A stretch of 64,000 nt of DNA, from contig NC_088342.1 in assembly GCF_036884655.1 (NCBI RefSeq), forward strand, positions 13,699,001 to 13,763,000, in the 5' to 3' direction. The notes below the pieces were generated by a model, which was not told where the DNA came from, did no database searches, and saw only the letters and a list, made by a program, of their open reading frames with translations. A program made the position numbers and the translations under genes. The DNA is from Musa acuminata AAA Group. Its lineage: Eukaryota; Streptophyta; Magnoliopsida; Zingiberales; Musaceae. Each line of letters opens with the position of its first letter. Position 1 is the first letter of the stretch. Of the stretch, positions 8,449 through 21,415 are shown piece after piece.

Positions 8449-10813
8449 GGCTCTGCCGAACGCAAACATCGACATATTGTTGAAATTGGTCTCTCCCTTC
8501 TACATCAAGCATCCATGCCACCACATTTTTGGTCAGTAGCTTTTCAAACTGTAGTTTATCTCATAAATCGTATGCTCACTCCAATTTTACAATACCAGTC
8601 ACCATTTGAAAAATTATTTCATAAGCTTCCAAATCTTCATAAACTCAAAGTTTTTTGTTGTTTATGTTATCCATGGCTTCGTCCCTATACATCACATAAG
8701 CTAACACCACGATCTAAGCCTTGCACTTTTATAGGCTACTCTCTTGAACATAATGCTTTTCGATGCTATGAATCCCAAACTAAAAAAGTCTTTATATCAC
8801 GTCATGTTATTTTTGAGGAGTCTATCTTTCCTTTTCAAAATAATCCTACCATGCCAGCTACTCCGATAAACATGCATCACTGGAATATTCCTCCGATCTC
8901 ATCACACGAACCTCCAATGACACCATCCAGTCCTTACCCTCAAGATTCGCATACTATTATTACTCCAGTTCAACAGCTTCTCACTCCCTCTATTTCTCCA
9001 CTCCCTTCCTCACAAGTTTCCCCTATTAATGAAGCAATACCTTCGGCAACATTGCCACTAGCTTTACCTTCTCCTAGACCTAGTGACATTGTCATGCCGA
9101 CAGTTGGCCCGGTCCATGACAGTGACTCGCCCTCGGCTATACCCCCAACACAATCTACCACTTCTATTCCCCCTCGACATCCAATGACAACATGCTCCAA
9201 AAGTGGTATTGTCAAACCACGTCAAGTCCTTGACTTACATGCTAAAACAAGTTCCTCCACTGAGGCTAGTGAACCCACTACAATCACTCAAGCTTAAAAA
9301 TCTTCTCATTGGCGTAAAGCCATGTGTAACGAATATGATGCTCTCCTCCATAACTCTACATGGACCTTAGTACACTTTCATCACACACAAAATATCATCG
9401 GGTGTAAATGGGTCTTTCGAATTAAGCGGAACCCAGACGGATCCGTTGCCAGATATAAAGCACGTCTAGTCGCCAAAGGGTTTCATCAACGACCTGGTGT
9501 CGACTTCACAAAGACATTTAGTCCCATTGTTAAACCTACAACAATCCGTCTTATCTTGAGTTTGGTCATCTCAAAGGGCTGACACATACGATAATTGGAT
9601 GTTAACAATGCCTTTTTACAGGGGACACTTACTGAAAATGTCTTTATGCAGCAACCTCCTGGTTTCATTCATTCTCAATAACCGAGGCATGTCTGCAAAC
9701 TTCAAAAAGCTATTTATGGACTTCGTCAAGCTCCAAGGGCTTGGTATAATGAGCTTGGATCATTTTTGACCTCAATTGGCTTCATCAATTCCAAGTCTGA
9801 TACCTCGTTATTCATTTGCCAGCACAATGAAAGCATAATATATCTTTTAGTATATGTTGATGATATTATTGTCACAGGAAATGATCCTTTGAAGACTCAG
9901 GCATTTATAAAGCACTTGGTCGATCGATTCTCCCTCAAAGATCTAGGAACTTTAAGCTACTTTTTGGGAGTGGAAGCAACATTTACACCTTCAGGTCTCT
10001 TCCTATCATAAAGAAAGTATATTCAAGATTTATTATCAAAGACAAACATGCAGGATGCGAAAGAGGTTACAACTCCTCTCTCTACCGGTGAATCACTTAA
10101 ATTATGTGATGGAAGTCCTACTATAGATTCGACTCAATATCGATAAGTCCTTGGCTCCTTACAGTACTTGGCTCTCACCCGTCCAGATATTTCATTTGCC
10201 GTCAATAAATTATCGCAATTCATGCATCGACCATCTACTACGCATTGGTCTGTGGTCAAACGAATTTTGCGGTATCTTAAAGGGACTCTTAATCATGGCA
10301 TTTTTCTTCGCAACAATACTTCACTCCATCTCCATACTTTTGCTTATGCTGATTGGGCAGGGAACTTTAATGATAGAACTTCTACGTCCGGATACATTGT
10401 TTTCCTTAGAGCTACTCAAATCAGTTGGAGTTCAAAAAAATAAAAGACGGTTGCACGATCTACAACTGAAGCTGAATATCGTGCCATCGCCACCGCCGCT
10501 GCTGAACTCAATTGGGTCACAAATCTGCTCAAAAAATTCAACGTCAACTCCATAGTTATTCCTATAATATATTGTGATAATATTGGAGCTACCTACTTAT
10601 GTGCTAATCCAGTGTTCCATTCCCACATGAAACACATAGCCATTGACTTTCACTTCGTGCGAGATCAAGTTGTCAGACATCAACTCCGTGTTTCTCACGT
10701 ACATACAGCTGATCAACTAGCAGACTCACTCACAAAGCCTCTCACCCATAAACTTTTTTCATCTCATTGGTCCAAGATCGGCATCCTTATGGAAGCTCAA
10801 TCTTGCGGGGGCA
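8449..10813 (+). pseudogene. 5'-truncated Ty1/copia pol (integrase end, RT, RNase H)
   Basis: In order: the end of integrase (HFWSVAFQTVVYLINRM, then the GYSLEHNAFRCYE and FISRHVIFEES segments at about 8515-8850); a proline/serine-rich linker; reverse transcriptase from about 9322 (CKWVFRIKRNPDGSVARYKA, YVDD at 9853-9864); and RNase H (YADWAGNF near 10340, TEAEYRAIATAAAELNWV, CDNIGA, HTADQLADSLTKPL to about 10745). At least six in-frame stops break it, near 9582, 9594, 9680, 10010, 10146 and 10441. It is close kin to the minus-strand element Z at 51061-58778, which is complete at the 5' end. Gag, protease and the catalytic integrase core are missing. Confidence 0.9.
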
Positions 10814-11027
10814 TGATAAGTGATAAGATTTCCTCAAGGCAGTTGAGGAAATCTCTAAGTAGTTGAGAAAAATCCTCCATGCTGAATGTGTATAACCTCC
10901 CTGCCGAGTGTGTATAAATAGCTATCAAGAGCTCACTATCAAAATGAACTAGACAATTACATCTTATACATTTCATAGTTTCTTCTACAACTTTTATCTT
11001 TCTATATTCTTCGTTTAATTTTTATCA
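10814..11027 (+). repeat. 3' LTR of the truncated copia element
   Basis: The LTR begins TGATAAGTGATAAG after the purine-rich TTGCGGGGGCA and ends TTTTATCA. It has a TATAAATA box at about 10913-10920. It is about 214 bases long, close to the ~198-213 bases of the related LTRs of element Z. It contains several GTTGAGGAAATCT repeats near its start, as they do. Confidence 0.8.
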
Positions 11028-11769
11028 ATACTCTGGTGATGAAGTACGGGGTGGTGAAGGAGGGCCTATTTCACATCTAGAAAAAAAAATTATTTATTTA
11101 GTGCATATAACATGATAATTCTTACTGTAAATTATTGAGTAATCAATTATATTATCCATCATAATTTCTTTATTTACATTTTTTTTAGCACTTCAGAGTC
11201 CAAGGGATATATGCAAACGCATTTTGTTTATATACAAAAGTAAATATTATTAATATGATAATGGTAATAAAATATTTCTAATATAGGGAATTAAAATCAT
11301 GAAGTTTTGCAATATAATATAAAATTAAATAAGTATTACAAATTTAATATGGAACAAAGCAGTAGAAAACTATTATTAGTTATCCAAGAAGATGACTTTA
11401 GGTAAACTAGTCAGTATATCTCCACTGTTTGATCCGGTAAAATGCACACATATATATATATGATCAAATGATCCACATATAGGAAAGATCAGTTGATCAG
11501 TTTTTTTTTTCCTGCAATAAACTACATGGTTTATTGCAAGAATTGAAACACTTTTAGAGCATGGTAGGAGAGAAAACTTTTCATCGGTGAAACACTACAT
11601 ATTTTCCCACTTGGATAATGCAGTCAAGATTCTATTCTAATTGTGAACAAGCCAAAGATTTAATTGCTTCAACGTTTACTCCTTTGATGAATCGCAAAGT
11701 ATGACCAAATTTTAGGGATGAGATGCTATTGTTCTTAAACATGATGATCCTACTTGAAAAATAAAAATC
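11028..11769. other. Intergenic, nothing recognised
   Basis: AT-rich DNA with no frame, splice pattern or repeat that I can support, apart from a short TA run near 11452. Confidence 0.5.
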
Positions 11770-12490
11770 CTAGCTAAACATAGGCCTAATTATATATTAT
11801 CCTATGTAATTAATTACTTTTGACATTTCACTCTCTACATTTTCAAAGGTTACATTGAGATCTCTATATTTATTAAAGTAAAATATTTAACATTATTTCT
11901 CCCCATGCCATTGACTATGCTGATGGAAATATTGGACGTGTTGTCATGTGCAAAAAAAAATAGCACTAAAATAAAGTTAAAAAGAAAATTTCATAATATT
12001 ATTCTCATAATCTAAAGAGAAAAATTAGGAAAGAAAGTGGGGTTTTGTTGGAAATGAAATGAGGTAGTGCTATTCAATTGCTCCACCTTTTCTCTCTATA
12101 TCTTTGAAGATTTTAGCGAAAAATGAATCTCTCGATAGAAAGGATCTCTTTCTCTTGTGATCATGTTTCCTCCTTATCCATCGATTGTTATAAAACTGTT
12201 GATTTCTTGATTATTGCTTTTACAGAAGTTACAAAAAAAAAAAATTAATATCAGTGAGAATAGCACTATAAAATTACTTTTTTAACCATAGTTTAGTATT
12301 ATTTTTCGTACATGACAGCACATATGATATTTCTGTTAGCAAAGTTGATGGTTCGAAGAGAAACATGATTAAATATTTTACTTTAATAAGTATAGGGATT
12401 CTAATATAATTTTTAAAAATATAGGAAACAGGATGCTAAAAGTAGTAGCTAACTATATGAATAATCTGTATTTAGCCCTAAACTTGCTCA
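11770..12490. mobile_element. Foldback/MITE-like element with ~230-bp inverted arms
   Basis: The left arm (about 11770-12000) and the reverse complement of the right arm (about 12250-12490) align along most of their length. Shared blocks include TATTAAAGTAAAATATTTAA, GTTGTCATGT/GCTGTCATGT and ATAGCACTA-type segments. An unrelated spacer of about 250 bases separates them. There is no transposase. Arm identity looks moderate, so the element is old. A clear target duplication was not found, so the superfamily is undetermined. Confidence 0.6.
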
Positions 12491-15400
12491 CCTATAAATC
12501 GCTAAGGAGAGGTCACCGCCATCGATAAATAGAAGCTCTAGAAGATATCACTATCGACTAAGAAAATCGGAGACCAATGCCACCGAGGAGAACTCGTCAT
12601 CGACGATAAGATGTAACCATAAATGTAGTCGTCACTGCCAAGGAAGGGAACCCACCTAGTACTTCTCATTGTCAAGGAGAACTCATCGCCACAAATCACC
12701 AAAGAGAGGACCTCGCTATTGCCTAATATACTAGGATTACACTTGATACATTGTAAACTGCAACATCTACCCCTTTGCCCATTTAATTTTACGGACCAGA
12801 CCCATTGTGACCCAATCCGACCTGATCTAAAGCAACCTAACTCAAGCTTGAGATGCCCTAACTGAACTTAACCTAACTCGTCATCAATAGGTTTAAATAA
12901 TTTGGTTCGAGGACTTTATTAATTTTTTTTTTATTAAAAAAGTGCCCCTAGTTAAAAACTAATTAGGATTAGGAGGTACCATTAGATAAAAACCCACAAG
13001 TAATTAGGAGGTTCAAGGGCTTTATTAAGTAAAATGCCCTGTGAAAAATGCTATAACTATCTTAATTTTATTGGAAATCCTTGCATTCTTTCCCTTGCAT
13101 CGTGAAGAACCTTAATTTGCCTAAAAGGATGTCTTCTTCCCACAAGAAGAAGATAGTGAGGTAAATGCTTGAATCAATCAGACTAAGGTAAAATGCTGTA
13201 GAAATAACAAGTAATGAGTTAAAACAAGATTAAGGATAATAGCAAAAATTATGTTGTCAAAATAAACCACAACCAGATGAAGATAGATCTTGCACTATTA
13301 GTTTGGCAATAAAATTTATCAGACTTGAAGGAAAAATGATTTTGAGTTGTGAAAATGACAAATTGATCAAAATACCTCCACAGTTCTTTAACAAAAAAAA
13401 ATATATTAGTGATAAGTTATTGATGATGTATGTTAGTCACGATCCATTTCTTTTTGGCTGAATTGACTTTGATATTCCAGACTATATATTAGTCAGCACC
13501 CAAAAGAGCGAGAAATTAAATACTCAAATCCTACAGGTTTTATTTATTGCTGACATTGAAAAATCAAGATCTTAATATCAGTTTAAACGGATGTCAGGTG
13601 GATCTTTGAGGAAAACAAAAAACATATTAGGTTAAATGCAAGTGTAACTTAATTTTACTTTTAACTGACATTAATGACAGGTTACAAGAAGCTTTGAATC
13701 CTGCAAACTCAGATTTGACTATTACAATACCTTATAATTTAGATATTTGTTCTTTTATAGAACTCTAGTAGCAAATGCTGCCCTCTAATAATAACATATC
13801 TAATGAGATAGTAAATTCGTTGGATTGTGCATTAGGATGAATTACACAATCAATTTTGTATCCCACCATGTTACTTGTTTGCATATATTGATCCTTTTTG
13901 AGTCCCACATCGATGCGTAAATTAGATTAATACAATCGAATTGAGTAGATAAAATAAAATATAAGTTTTCCAAATTAGATCTTGAATGAGTTCACAAATC
14001 TAAATAATTAGTTGAATTAAAAAATGAAATTTATTAGCTTCTTACCTCTCTTATGATTCTTTGATGGCAGCAAGTGGACATTTGTTAGATATCAACACTA
14101 TATAATCTACTTAAATTGAATTAAGGTTTCCATTATGCCTCTGTAGTGAAACAGATTCGAGAATGAATATGACAAAATTGACTGTGTATTTATCAGTTGG
14201 AATTTCTATTTTCTTTCATATTTTTTGGAATAAAAAGAAATCCCTTCTTCTTCTTCTCGTCTTAAATGCTCTTGAAACAGGATCTGATCTATGGGTTCTA
14301 CAACTGTCTTCGGAGTACCGAGATGACAGTCAGTCAACAAAGTATAGTGGATGGCACATGATCTCAGTACTGAAATGTTTCTTTTTCTGATACACTGATC
14401 CCTGTATATTATTTTTACTTTACTGTTAACTTCCTCAGTCACGATAAATATGTCCCAGTCATAATGAGTTGCCATAAATATTTAAGTCCGAGATCTATTG
14501 TCAAGTAAGTTTTAGCTGGCGACAGCAAAAGACGTGTTCGAGAGTACAGGCGGAGCAGGGGGTTGTTGGAGCTAATTATATAGTCTTCCTTTTTCCTATT
14601 GCAATGTTAATAGCATGTTTCCAATTTTTTTGTTTTTTTTGTTTTTTGTTTTTTTTTTGTTTTTTGGAGATCCTGGCACTCTTTGTCTTGCATCGTGATT
14701 GGATTCTGGGAATCAGAGAATGAGCTTCCAGTTACCAATGTCAGAATCTTTGACATTGCAGTGAAACCTGCAAACTTGTGTGTGTCATGCATGTCAAGAA
14801 AACTTAATCCACTGACAACACTTCAATGTGAACTATGACTCTCCCCTTTCGAGTACCTCTTGCTCAATAAATTTACACCATATCGGTGAAGTGACTCTGC
14901 AAACTTCATTGCAGTCTTTTGTGTAACTCTCCTACTTCAGGGAGGCTATTTAATTGGAAGCTTACATAAAACAGTTTCTGGACAAGCTAGAACCTGGTTG
15001 AGAGGTTCAAAGGCTGTCCACACATGCAGGCAATAATAGTTTCAAGTTCAGATGCATCGTGGGATACAGATGATCCTTTCGATCTGTCGGTGCTGTCTGC
15101 AGGGAATGGGTTAATGCCGAGAGACATACGGGAATAGAAGTAAATGTGCTTGCTAATTATTGGTAAGGCTAACAATCGGGATGTAGTCCTCCAACTTAAG
15201 ATTGTGCTACTAAGTAAAAAAACCGGAGTGACTTGTTTGAATCAAGTTCCACTCACTGAGCCCAAATCCAGGGTTTTAGCATCTCATCGGAAGTGGAACA
15301 GGAAACAAAGGATGAATGATAATTTTGGTTGTTAGTACAGTATATTTATGTTGGAAGATGGTGATACTAATGCTAAATAGTAAACTACCACTGGGAGGGG

Positions 15401-16190
15401 GGTAGTAATGCTAAGCAGTAAACTTCAAAATGATACTGTCGACTACTGATGGTACTATTTAGACAGCAATGCTTCCATCTTTTCTTTGTTTTCTTTGACA
15501 TTGTCGAACGTAAGCTGTTAGTTAGACAGTATTTCTTCACGAAATAGTTGGTATCTGTCATTTAATCTTAGCTAACAAATAAAATTCATTGTTTCATTGC
15601 TTTGTTCTTGCTTTAATATATTTTTGGAATTGGAACCATAATCAATCCATGTGTTCTCTTTGACGTTACATCCAATGATCATTTCACAAACAAAAGTAAA
15701 TATGATTCTGGTTATCTCCAAAAGCCATGTGCTGGCCATGATGATATGCTCTCTACTTGTTCATTGCACTGCCAGTCCTTAATTGCTCTTAAAAGCTTTA
15801 AAAAAAAAGAAAAGATGTAATTTTTCTTCAAATTATTCTACAATAAATGAAATTTTAGACAGCATATTTGCTGATAAGCTATCTCCTTTTTGTTAAAGCT
15901 GTGACTGCCATCTTTCTTCAAGAAGCTCTGGCGTTACTTTGTTCCTTTGGGTGGGGTTGAATCAACCAAAGCAGAACCTCCTCACATGGTGTTTAGAGCA
16001 GCCATGGCATGGCTTAAGCAACTACGAACGCATGCACCCCAACCTGGGCAACAGTGTGATGGTAGGGTGGTTGCCACTGTTGAGCGACACTCCTTTTGCA
16101 GCCACCACCGTCTTTTCTCTCAGCTTTGCTTAGTCTATTGCTTTGCTTTGCTCAAAGTAGTGGATCCACATGTCCTTCATGGCCCAGCCA
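12491..16190. other. Intergenic region upstream of the GDSL gene
   Basis: No convincing gene is present. There is a stretch of GACCCGACC/AACCTAAC-like low-complexity sequence at about 12775-12890 and a T/G homopolymer-rich run at about 14627-14667. The last few hundred bases should contain the GDSL promoter. I see no specific operator-like element beyond the TATA box listed separately. Confidence 0.4.
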
Positions 16191-16197
16191 AAAAGTC

Positions 16198-16204
16198 TAT
16201 ATAA
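16198..16204 (+). promoter_or_regulatory. Putative TATA box of the GDSL gene
   Basis: TATATAA lies 45 bases upstream of the chosen ATG in the context AGTCTATATAAGAGCC. This predicts a 5' leader of only about 15-25 bases. Confidence 0.55.
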
Positions 16205-16248
16205 GAGCCACTACTTTAATCAGTGGCAGCTCAGCTTGGGAAGAAGCC

Positions 16249-19200
16249 ATGGCTTCCACCATGAGAGTTCCTCCTCTCCCACTTCAACATCGCCACCACC
16301 TCCTCCTCCACCTCCCTCTGTTGGTCACTGCTGCTGTGCTTGCACTTGGAGGGGCTGAAGCTGGCAAGGTTCCGGCGATCTATGTCTTCGGGGACTCGAC
16401 GGCCGACGTGGGCAACAACAACTACTTGCAGAGGAGCAACGCCAAGGCCAACTTCCCCCACAATGGCATCGACTTCCCTTTCTCAAGGCCAACAGGGAGG
16501 TTCAGCAATGGATACAATGGTATTGACTTCTTAGGTAAGTGATGCTCTTAAAAACCTTTAGTCGCTCACCAGTAGTAATGAGATGATCTCCCCGAAACAA
16601 AAGAACAGGTCCATGAGTGGATGGTGTCTTAGGTGAAAGAAGGAATTGAATGCTTTAGAATGGAAGTTAAGATGATGATCTAAGTGAAAAAATTAAAGGT
16701 GGTCAAAAGGTGTTTAAAGTCTAAAGTGAAAAGGAGTGGTGCTTGCTGATTAAAGAGTTCAAAGGAGCACTAGCCATACTCCAAGAATCAGAAACCAGAG
16801 CCAGATGTTCACAGGATCCTCAAGATATAGGAGATAGGAAATGGTTTAACATTACAGAAAATTTTATCTATTTCATGTTATTAGGATTTTGCTTTGCATT
16901 TGACATGTTTGCTAATCCTCAAGCTGGATTGTCCATAAAGCATTCCGAACTTTACCAGAAAGACCCCTCTTTTCTTATCAAAAGGGGTTGCATATTCCAT
17001 TGTTGGGCTTGCTCCTCTTTTTTACTCTGCTATACAGTGGTTGAGAAGTATGTAGAATGGTTAGAAATTTTAACCCTCATGTAATGTTTTTTGAGTTGGC
17101 ATATATTTAATGCTTTTTTCATATGAAATCAAAAATATTATACACCAATAGACAAAAGGAGGCTTTGATCCAAAAATCAAAGACCGGCATAATTTAACAC
17201 AAGTAGATGATAACCGGAGTGTCGTTTTTAGAAAATCCTGCTCTTTTTATGAGAGAGAAAAAAATGGCAAGACAATTTAAAATGTAACTATACGAAAGAA
17301 ATAATTAGCTCAATTAGCAAATCTCAATTTTAAATTTCAAAAGAAAAAAAATCAACTACTTTTAGATCAAACCAAAGCTAGTTTCAGTCCTTATCATGAC
17401 GCGGCAGTGTGACCTTGTCTTTCACTTTCTTAAACCAGCCAGTGACCATTTCATTACACTCATCCTCAAGAAGACATCTTTCCTTTGGCATGTTCACCAA
17501 CTATGACATGAAAAATGCAGCAGCCTTATAGTGTATTATATACCAGAGAAAGGATATCATGTAGAATTTATGAGAGGGTGATACTAATGGTAGATCCAGC
17601 AAAAATCATATGTTGATGCCCATCAGCTTATTACCGGCATAGAATCATTGTTTGCAGGAGTGAGTATGCTGCTTTATACCTTCAATAATTCTAGTTTTAA
17701 TGGCAGTGAAGGCTATCGGTTCCATACACTTAGTCGGCAAGGAAAATGGTTCTTAGTAGCTTTAGCTTATAGATTGTGGACAATGTGAAAGGTGTTTGGG
17801 TGTAAAAATATTAAAGATGAGTTCAAGCATGACCTTAGCATCAACTTTCGTGTTGCTCTTGTTCGATTGCATCAACTAAAATTTAAGATCAATGTCCACT
17901 TGTCCATATTTCATCGAATTTATGTTGTACATCTCAACCAGGGAGCAAAAGAGAGATGTTCATATTAGTGTCATGGTAGACTCTCTAGGTTCTGTGAAAT
18001 AAGATTGATTTATTATGAAATGTTGTCACTCTTATGACTATGTGTTACATAATATATTCTCGAGATTTGTCAGTATACCTTTCTCAGACTTCAGCATTCT
18101 TAAGGGGCCTTCAAGTTTCTTGTTATTTTAGGGCAGGGGATCTTTTCCTGTGCCAGAAAGAAAAATAAAAATAGCAGCTCAGAATTCTCAGAGCACCTTG
18201 AACGAACTCGATAGCAATAAACAATGGGGGGGAAAGCTGAATTTTCAATTAATCAAATAAATGAAAATAAAGAAAGTGGAAGCAGGTGCTGGATGAAGTT
18301 ATAACCACATAGGCTTCTCTCCAAGGCCTCGAATCAGAATCCTTTTTCTAATTTTATTGTAAACTTCAGATTATCAAACTTCTAATCATATGTAAGTAAA
18401 GGATATGAAAGCATATGATAAAGAATCAGTAAAATCTTCTTTCTCAAATCCTTAAAAGTAATATAAGATTTTGATGTGCCAAGTGAACTGAAATTACATT
18501 TTTTTTTTTTTTTTTTTTCTTTTCCCATTATGGAATTAGAGATATTTTGCAGCATTATATTTGACAGTCATAATGTGAATAGCTATAATGTGATTAGTTA
18601 TGTGAATAGCTTGTTGATCTATCAACCATTTGGTACAATACAAAGTGATCCAGCCCTACGTGGCCGACAAGTACAAACATTAATGGTTTTGCATATTATT
18701 TTGGCCCATATTTTCCATTTGCATCTGTTGGATCTCTAATTTATTCCATCTTCTGTTCAGCCATCCACATGGGTTTTAGGAGGAGCCCTCCATCTTTTCT
18801 TTCCCTCACTAACAAGACCAATCACCAAATCTTTAAAGGGCTCAAAGGTGTAAATTTTGCTTCTGGAGGATCAGGAATTCTCGACTCGACTGTAAGCATA
18901 ACCATTGGTTTTCGACTTGTATTATGATGACACTTGATTACTTTTGTCCAGAAATTACTCTCATACGAAAGCCAGTGATCTGTTTCTGATGAATGTGCCA
19001 GGGGAGCACCATTACCATGACAAAGCAGATTCAATATTTCTCCACGTTACGATCGAATATTATGACACAAATTGCTACTGAGCCTACTTATCATTTGCTC
19101 TCAAAATCCATCTTCCTTATCAGCAGTGGAGGCAATGATATATTTGCCTATTTTACGAAAAATAACTCTCCAAACACTACTGAAAAGGATCAGTTTGTTG

Positions 19201-19882
19201 CTACTCTTGTCTCACAATATGAGAACCACTTGAAGGTTGTCTTTCTCTTTCCCTGCAATTCATTTTCATGGATCACAACATCTTCACTGCACCTTTCTAC
19301 TTGATTTAGAGATCCTGAAATTAACATGGCAGGCATTGTTTACTCTTGGAGCAAGGAAATTTGGTATAGTTGATGTCCCTCCCATTGGGTGCTGCCCGTA
19401 TCCAAGAAGCCTGAATCCTACAGGTGGTTGCCTGGACATCTTGAACGAATTGTCTCTGGGGTTCAACAAAGCTGTGAATTCGTTGATGCTCAATCTTAGC
19501 TCAACATTGGAAGGGATGAAGTACTCGGTTGGAAGTTCTTATGAGGTGGTTTCCGGCATAATAAGAAACCCAGAAGCTCTCGGTACGCACACAACCACAA
19601 TTTTCTTTGTAGCAAAATGACAAGCTTGGGCTTTTAACAAGCACCGTGTCTGCAGGTTACAAGGAGATCAAGACTGCATGCTGTGGAGCCGGCAAGTTCA
19701 ACGGCCAATCAGGATGCACTCCTAATGCTACCTACTGCTCCGAGCGCCACCACTACCTGTTCTGGGACCTCTTGCATCCAACACACGCGACATCCAAGCT
19801 TGCAGGATCAGCCATCTACTATGGCTCGCAACAATTTGCGAGTCCCATCAATTTTAGGCAGCTGGTGGAAGATGAGAACTGA
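16249..19882 (+). CDS. GDSL esterase/lipase, five exons, 375 aa
   Basis: A secreted SGNH-fold hydrolase expected to cleave ester bonds of lipids or cell-wall acyl groups; its substrate cannot be told from sequence. Exons: 16249-16534, 18761-18891, 19002-19235, 19333-19582, 19656-19882, all with GT-AG borders and continuous phase. A hydrophobic N-terminus (LLLHLPLLVTAAVLAL, residues ~18-33) is a likely signal peptide. Block I is YVFGDSTADVGNNNY with nucleophile Ser50. Block III is SSGGNDIF (Asn184). Block V is FWDLLHPTHA (Asp338, His341). VDVPPIGCCP and the late TACCGAG/ATYCSE cysteine segment are typical of plant members. Length fits the family's 350-400 residues. The ATG was chosen as the first in frame after the TATA box. 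Intron 1 is long (2226 bases); the others are 73-110. All catalytic residues are present, so I expect it to be functional. Confidence 0.95.
16535..18760 (+). other. GDSL intron 1
   Basis: This 2.2 kb intron separates the Ser-block exon from the next one. I found no coding or clearly mobile content, only a poly-T run at about 18500-18519. Confidence 0.7.
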
Positions 19883-20285
19883 AGTTAGTGAAAGAGTCAT
19901 GTTTTAAGTTAGTCAGGCAAGTGAGAACTGCAGTATTGCCTAGAATAGGTTTGTTTGGGTACTATGCTGTCACATTACAGAAGATGTGTGTAATTATTGC
20001 TCTCCTCTTTTCTCATATGTTTCTTCTTCTCCCTATCTTCATCGCTTTATGTTGTATTTTGTGGATAATTGGTGGTAGACAACCCCCCACTGAGCTTCAA
20101 TAGGAACTTCCATCATGCTCTCTAAATTTCAACTCTGCAACTCGGGCACATGCACACAGCCAATTGTTCCTAACATCTGAAACACTAGCAGAAATTTTGC
20201 TAACATTTGCTTTGTTGTTCATCAACTCATGATTCATCACTTGCAAGCAGTTGCCCGGACACCTGCAGCCACAGGGAGTACTCAA

Positions 20286-20341
<56 letters not shown>

Positions 20342-20890
20342 CTTCTGTGATTTTGAGACCACTTCCATAAGCCACAGGGATTACTCCCAAATGCAACACT
20401 TGAAACTCAAGTTTTCAACTAGTAAATTAACACAGTGAACAAGTGTGTGTGTGCGCGCGCGCGTATGCATACGTGTATCTTCTTTTTCAGTTGCATGAAT
20501 TTTGATTCAGTACAAGAAAAGTAATGTTTCTTTAGACTTGCAATGGCACAACCTTCCACTCCTCAAGTCCCAAAACCTCTTCACACTGGCACAACCTTTG
20601 CAAGGAATAGTTGTGTACAAGAAGCTTCCAACATTGATTTCTCTGCTTTGCTTTTATCACTTACGTTCAAGCACAATCTCTCCAAACCTTAATAAGCAAT
20701 TGTGACAATCATCCAACTCCACAATACTCTGCAATTTGTAGCTCTAAACTTATGAATAAAAACCTTCCAGTGGCTGCACTATTCTTCTGTAGTTCATAGT
20801 GGATACATAGCTAGAATTGCATTGAGAGATGTCTGAAAAGTAATATCTGTAGTATGTCTTTTGGCATCTGGATCTATTTCACTCTCCTAA
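19883..20890. other. GDSL 3' flank with TG/AG microsatellite
   Basis: This holds the likely 3' untranslated region, then a (TG)n(AG)n microsatellite at about 20287-20341 and a shorter GT/GC run at about 20442-20463. No gene was seen. Confidence 0.6.
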
Positions 20891-21415
20891 TATACATCAC
20901 TCCTGCTGCATATTATCAGCAGGATCATCCAAATTAATGAGTTCATCCATCAACCCAGATATATTATGAAGAGACAGCAACTGGCAACAGCTCACACCTC
21001 CACTATCTGTTTCACGACACAGTAAGTATGCATCATTTTTTACCAGAATATTAAGGAAAACCAATGACAACTGCAAGAAACAGCAAAAGAGTTGGATGCC
21101 AGGAAGAGGGGACCTGTGATTATTTAATGAAAAACTGCATCTGGTCACTCAGCATCAACCTGCATCCACAAATTGATTTCATCAGTACCTTATTATTAGT
21201 TGGGATTTACGTCTTTATTGTTATTGTTGTTGTTGCTGCAGTGCCTCATCGACCGAGGAATAGCTTATAAGTGTACATATTCTTCAGGAAAACTTGAAAA
21301 ATAAGTGGTACATTCTATTTATCATGCATAATTACATTTTGGGCTGACAAACAACCCATGTCCACAGAATCCATTTAAAAGTGATACTACAAATCTGCTA
21401 ATATTTATGTTCCAC

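Noticed and set aside
16096..16534. Longer GDSL reading frame starting upstream of 16249
   Set aside because: The extra frame precedes the TATA box at 16198-16204, and the ATG at 16249 gives a normal signal peptide. The upstream frame is probably not translated.
17640..18000. Possible gypsy fragment in GDSL intron 1
   Set aside because: Short peptides such as HRIYVVHLNQ were suggestive, but I could not extend them in frame or find a conserved motif.
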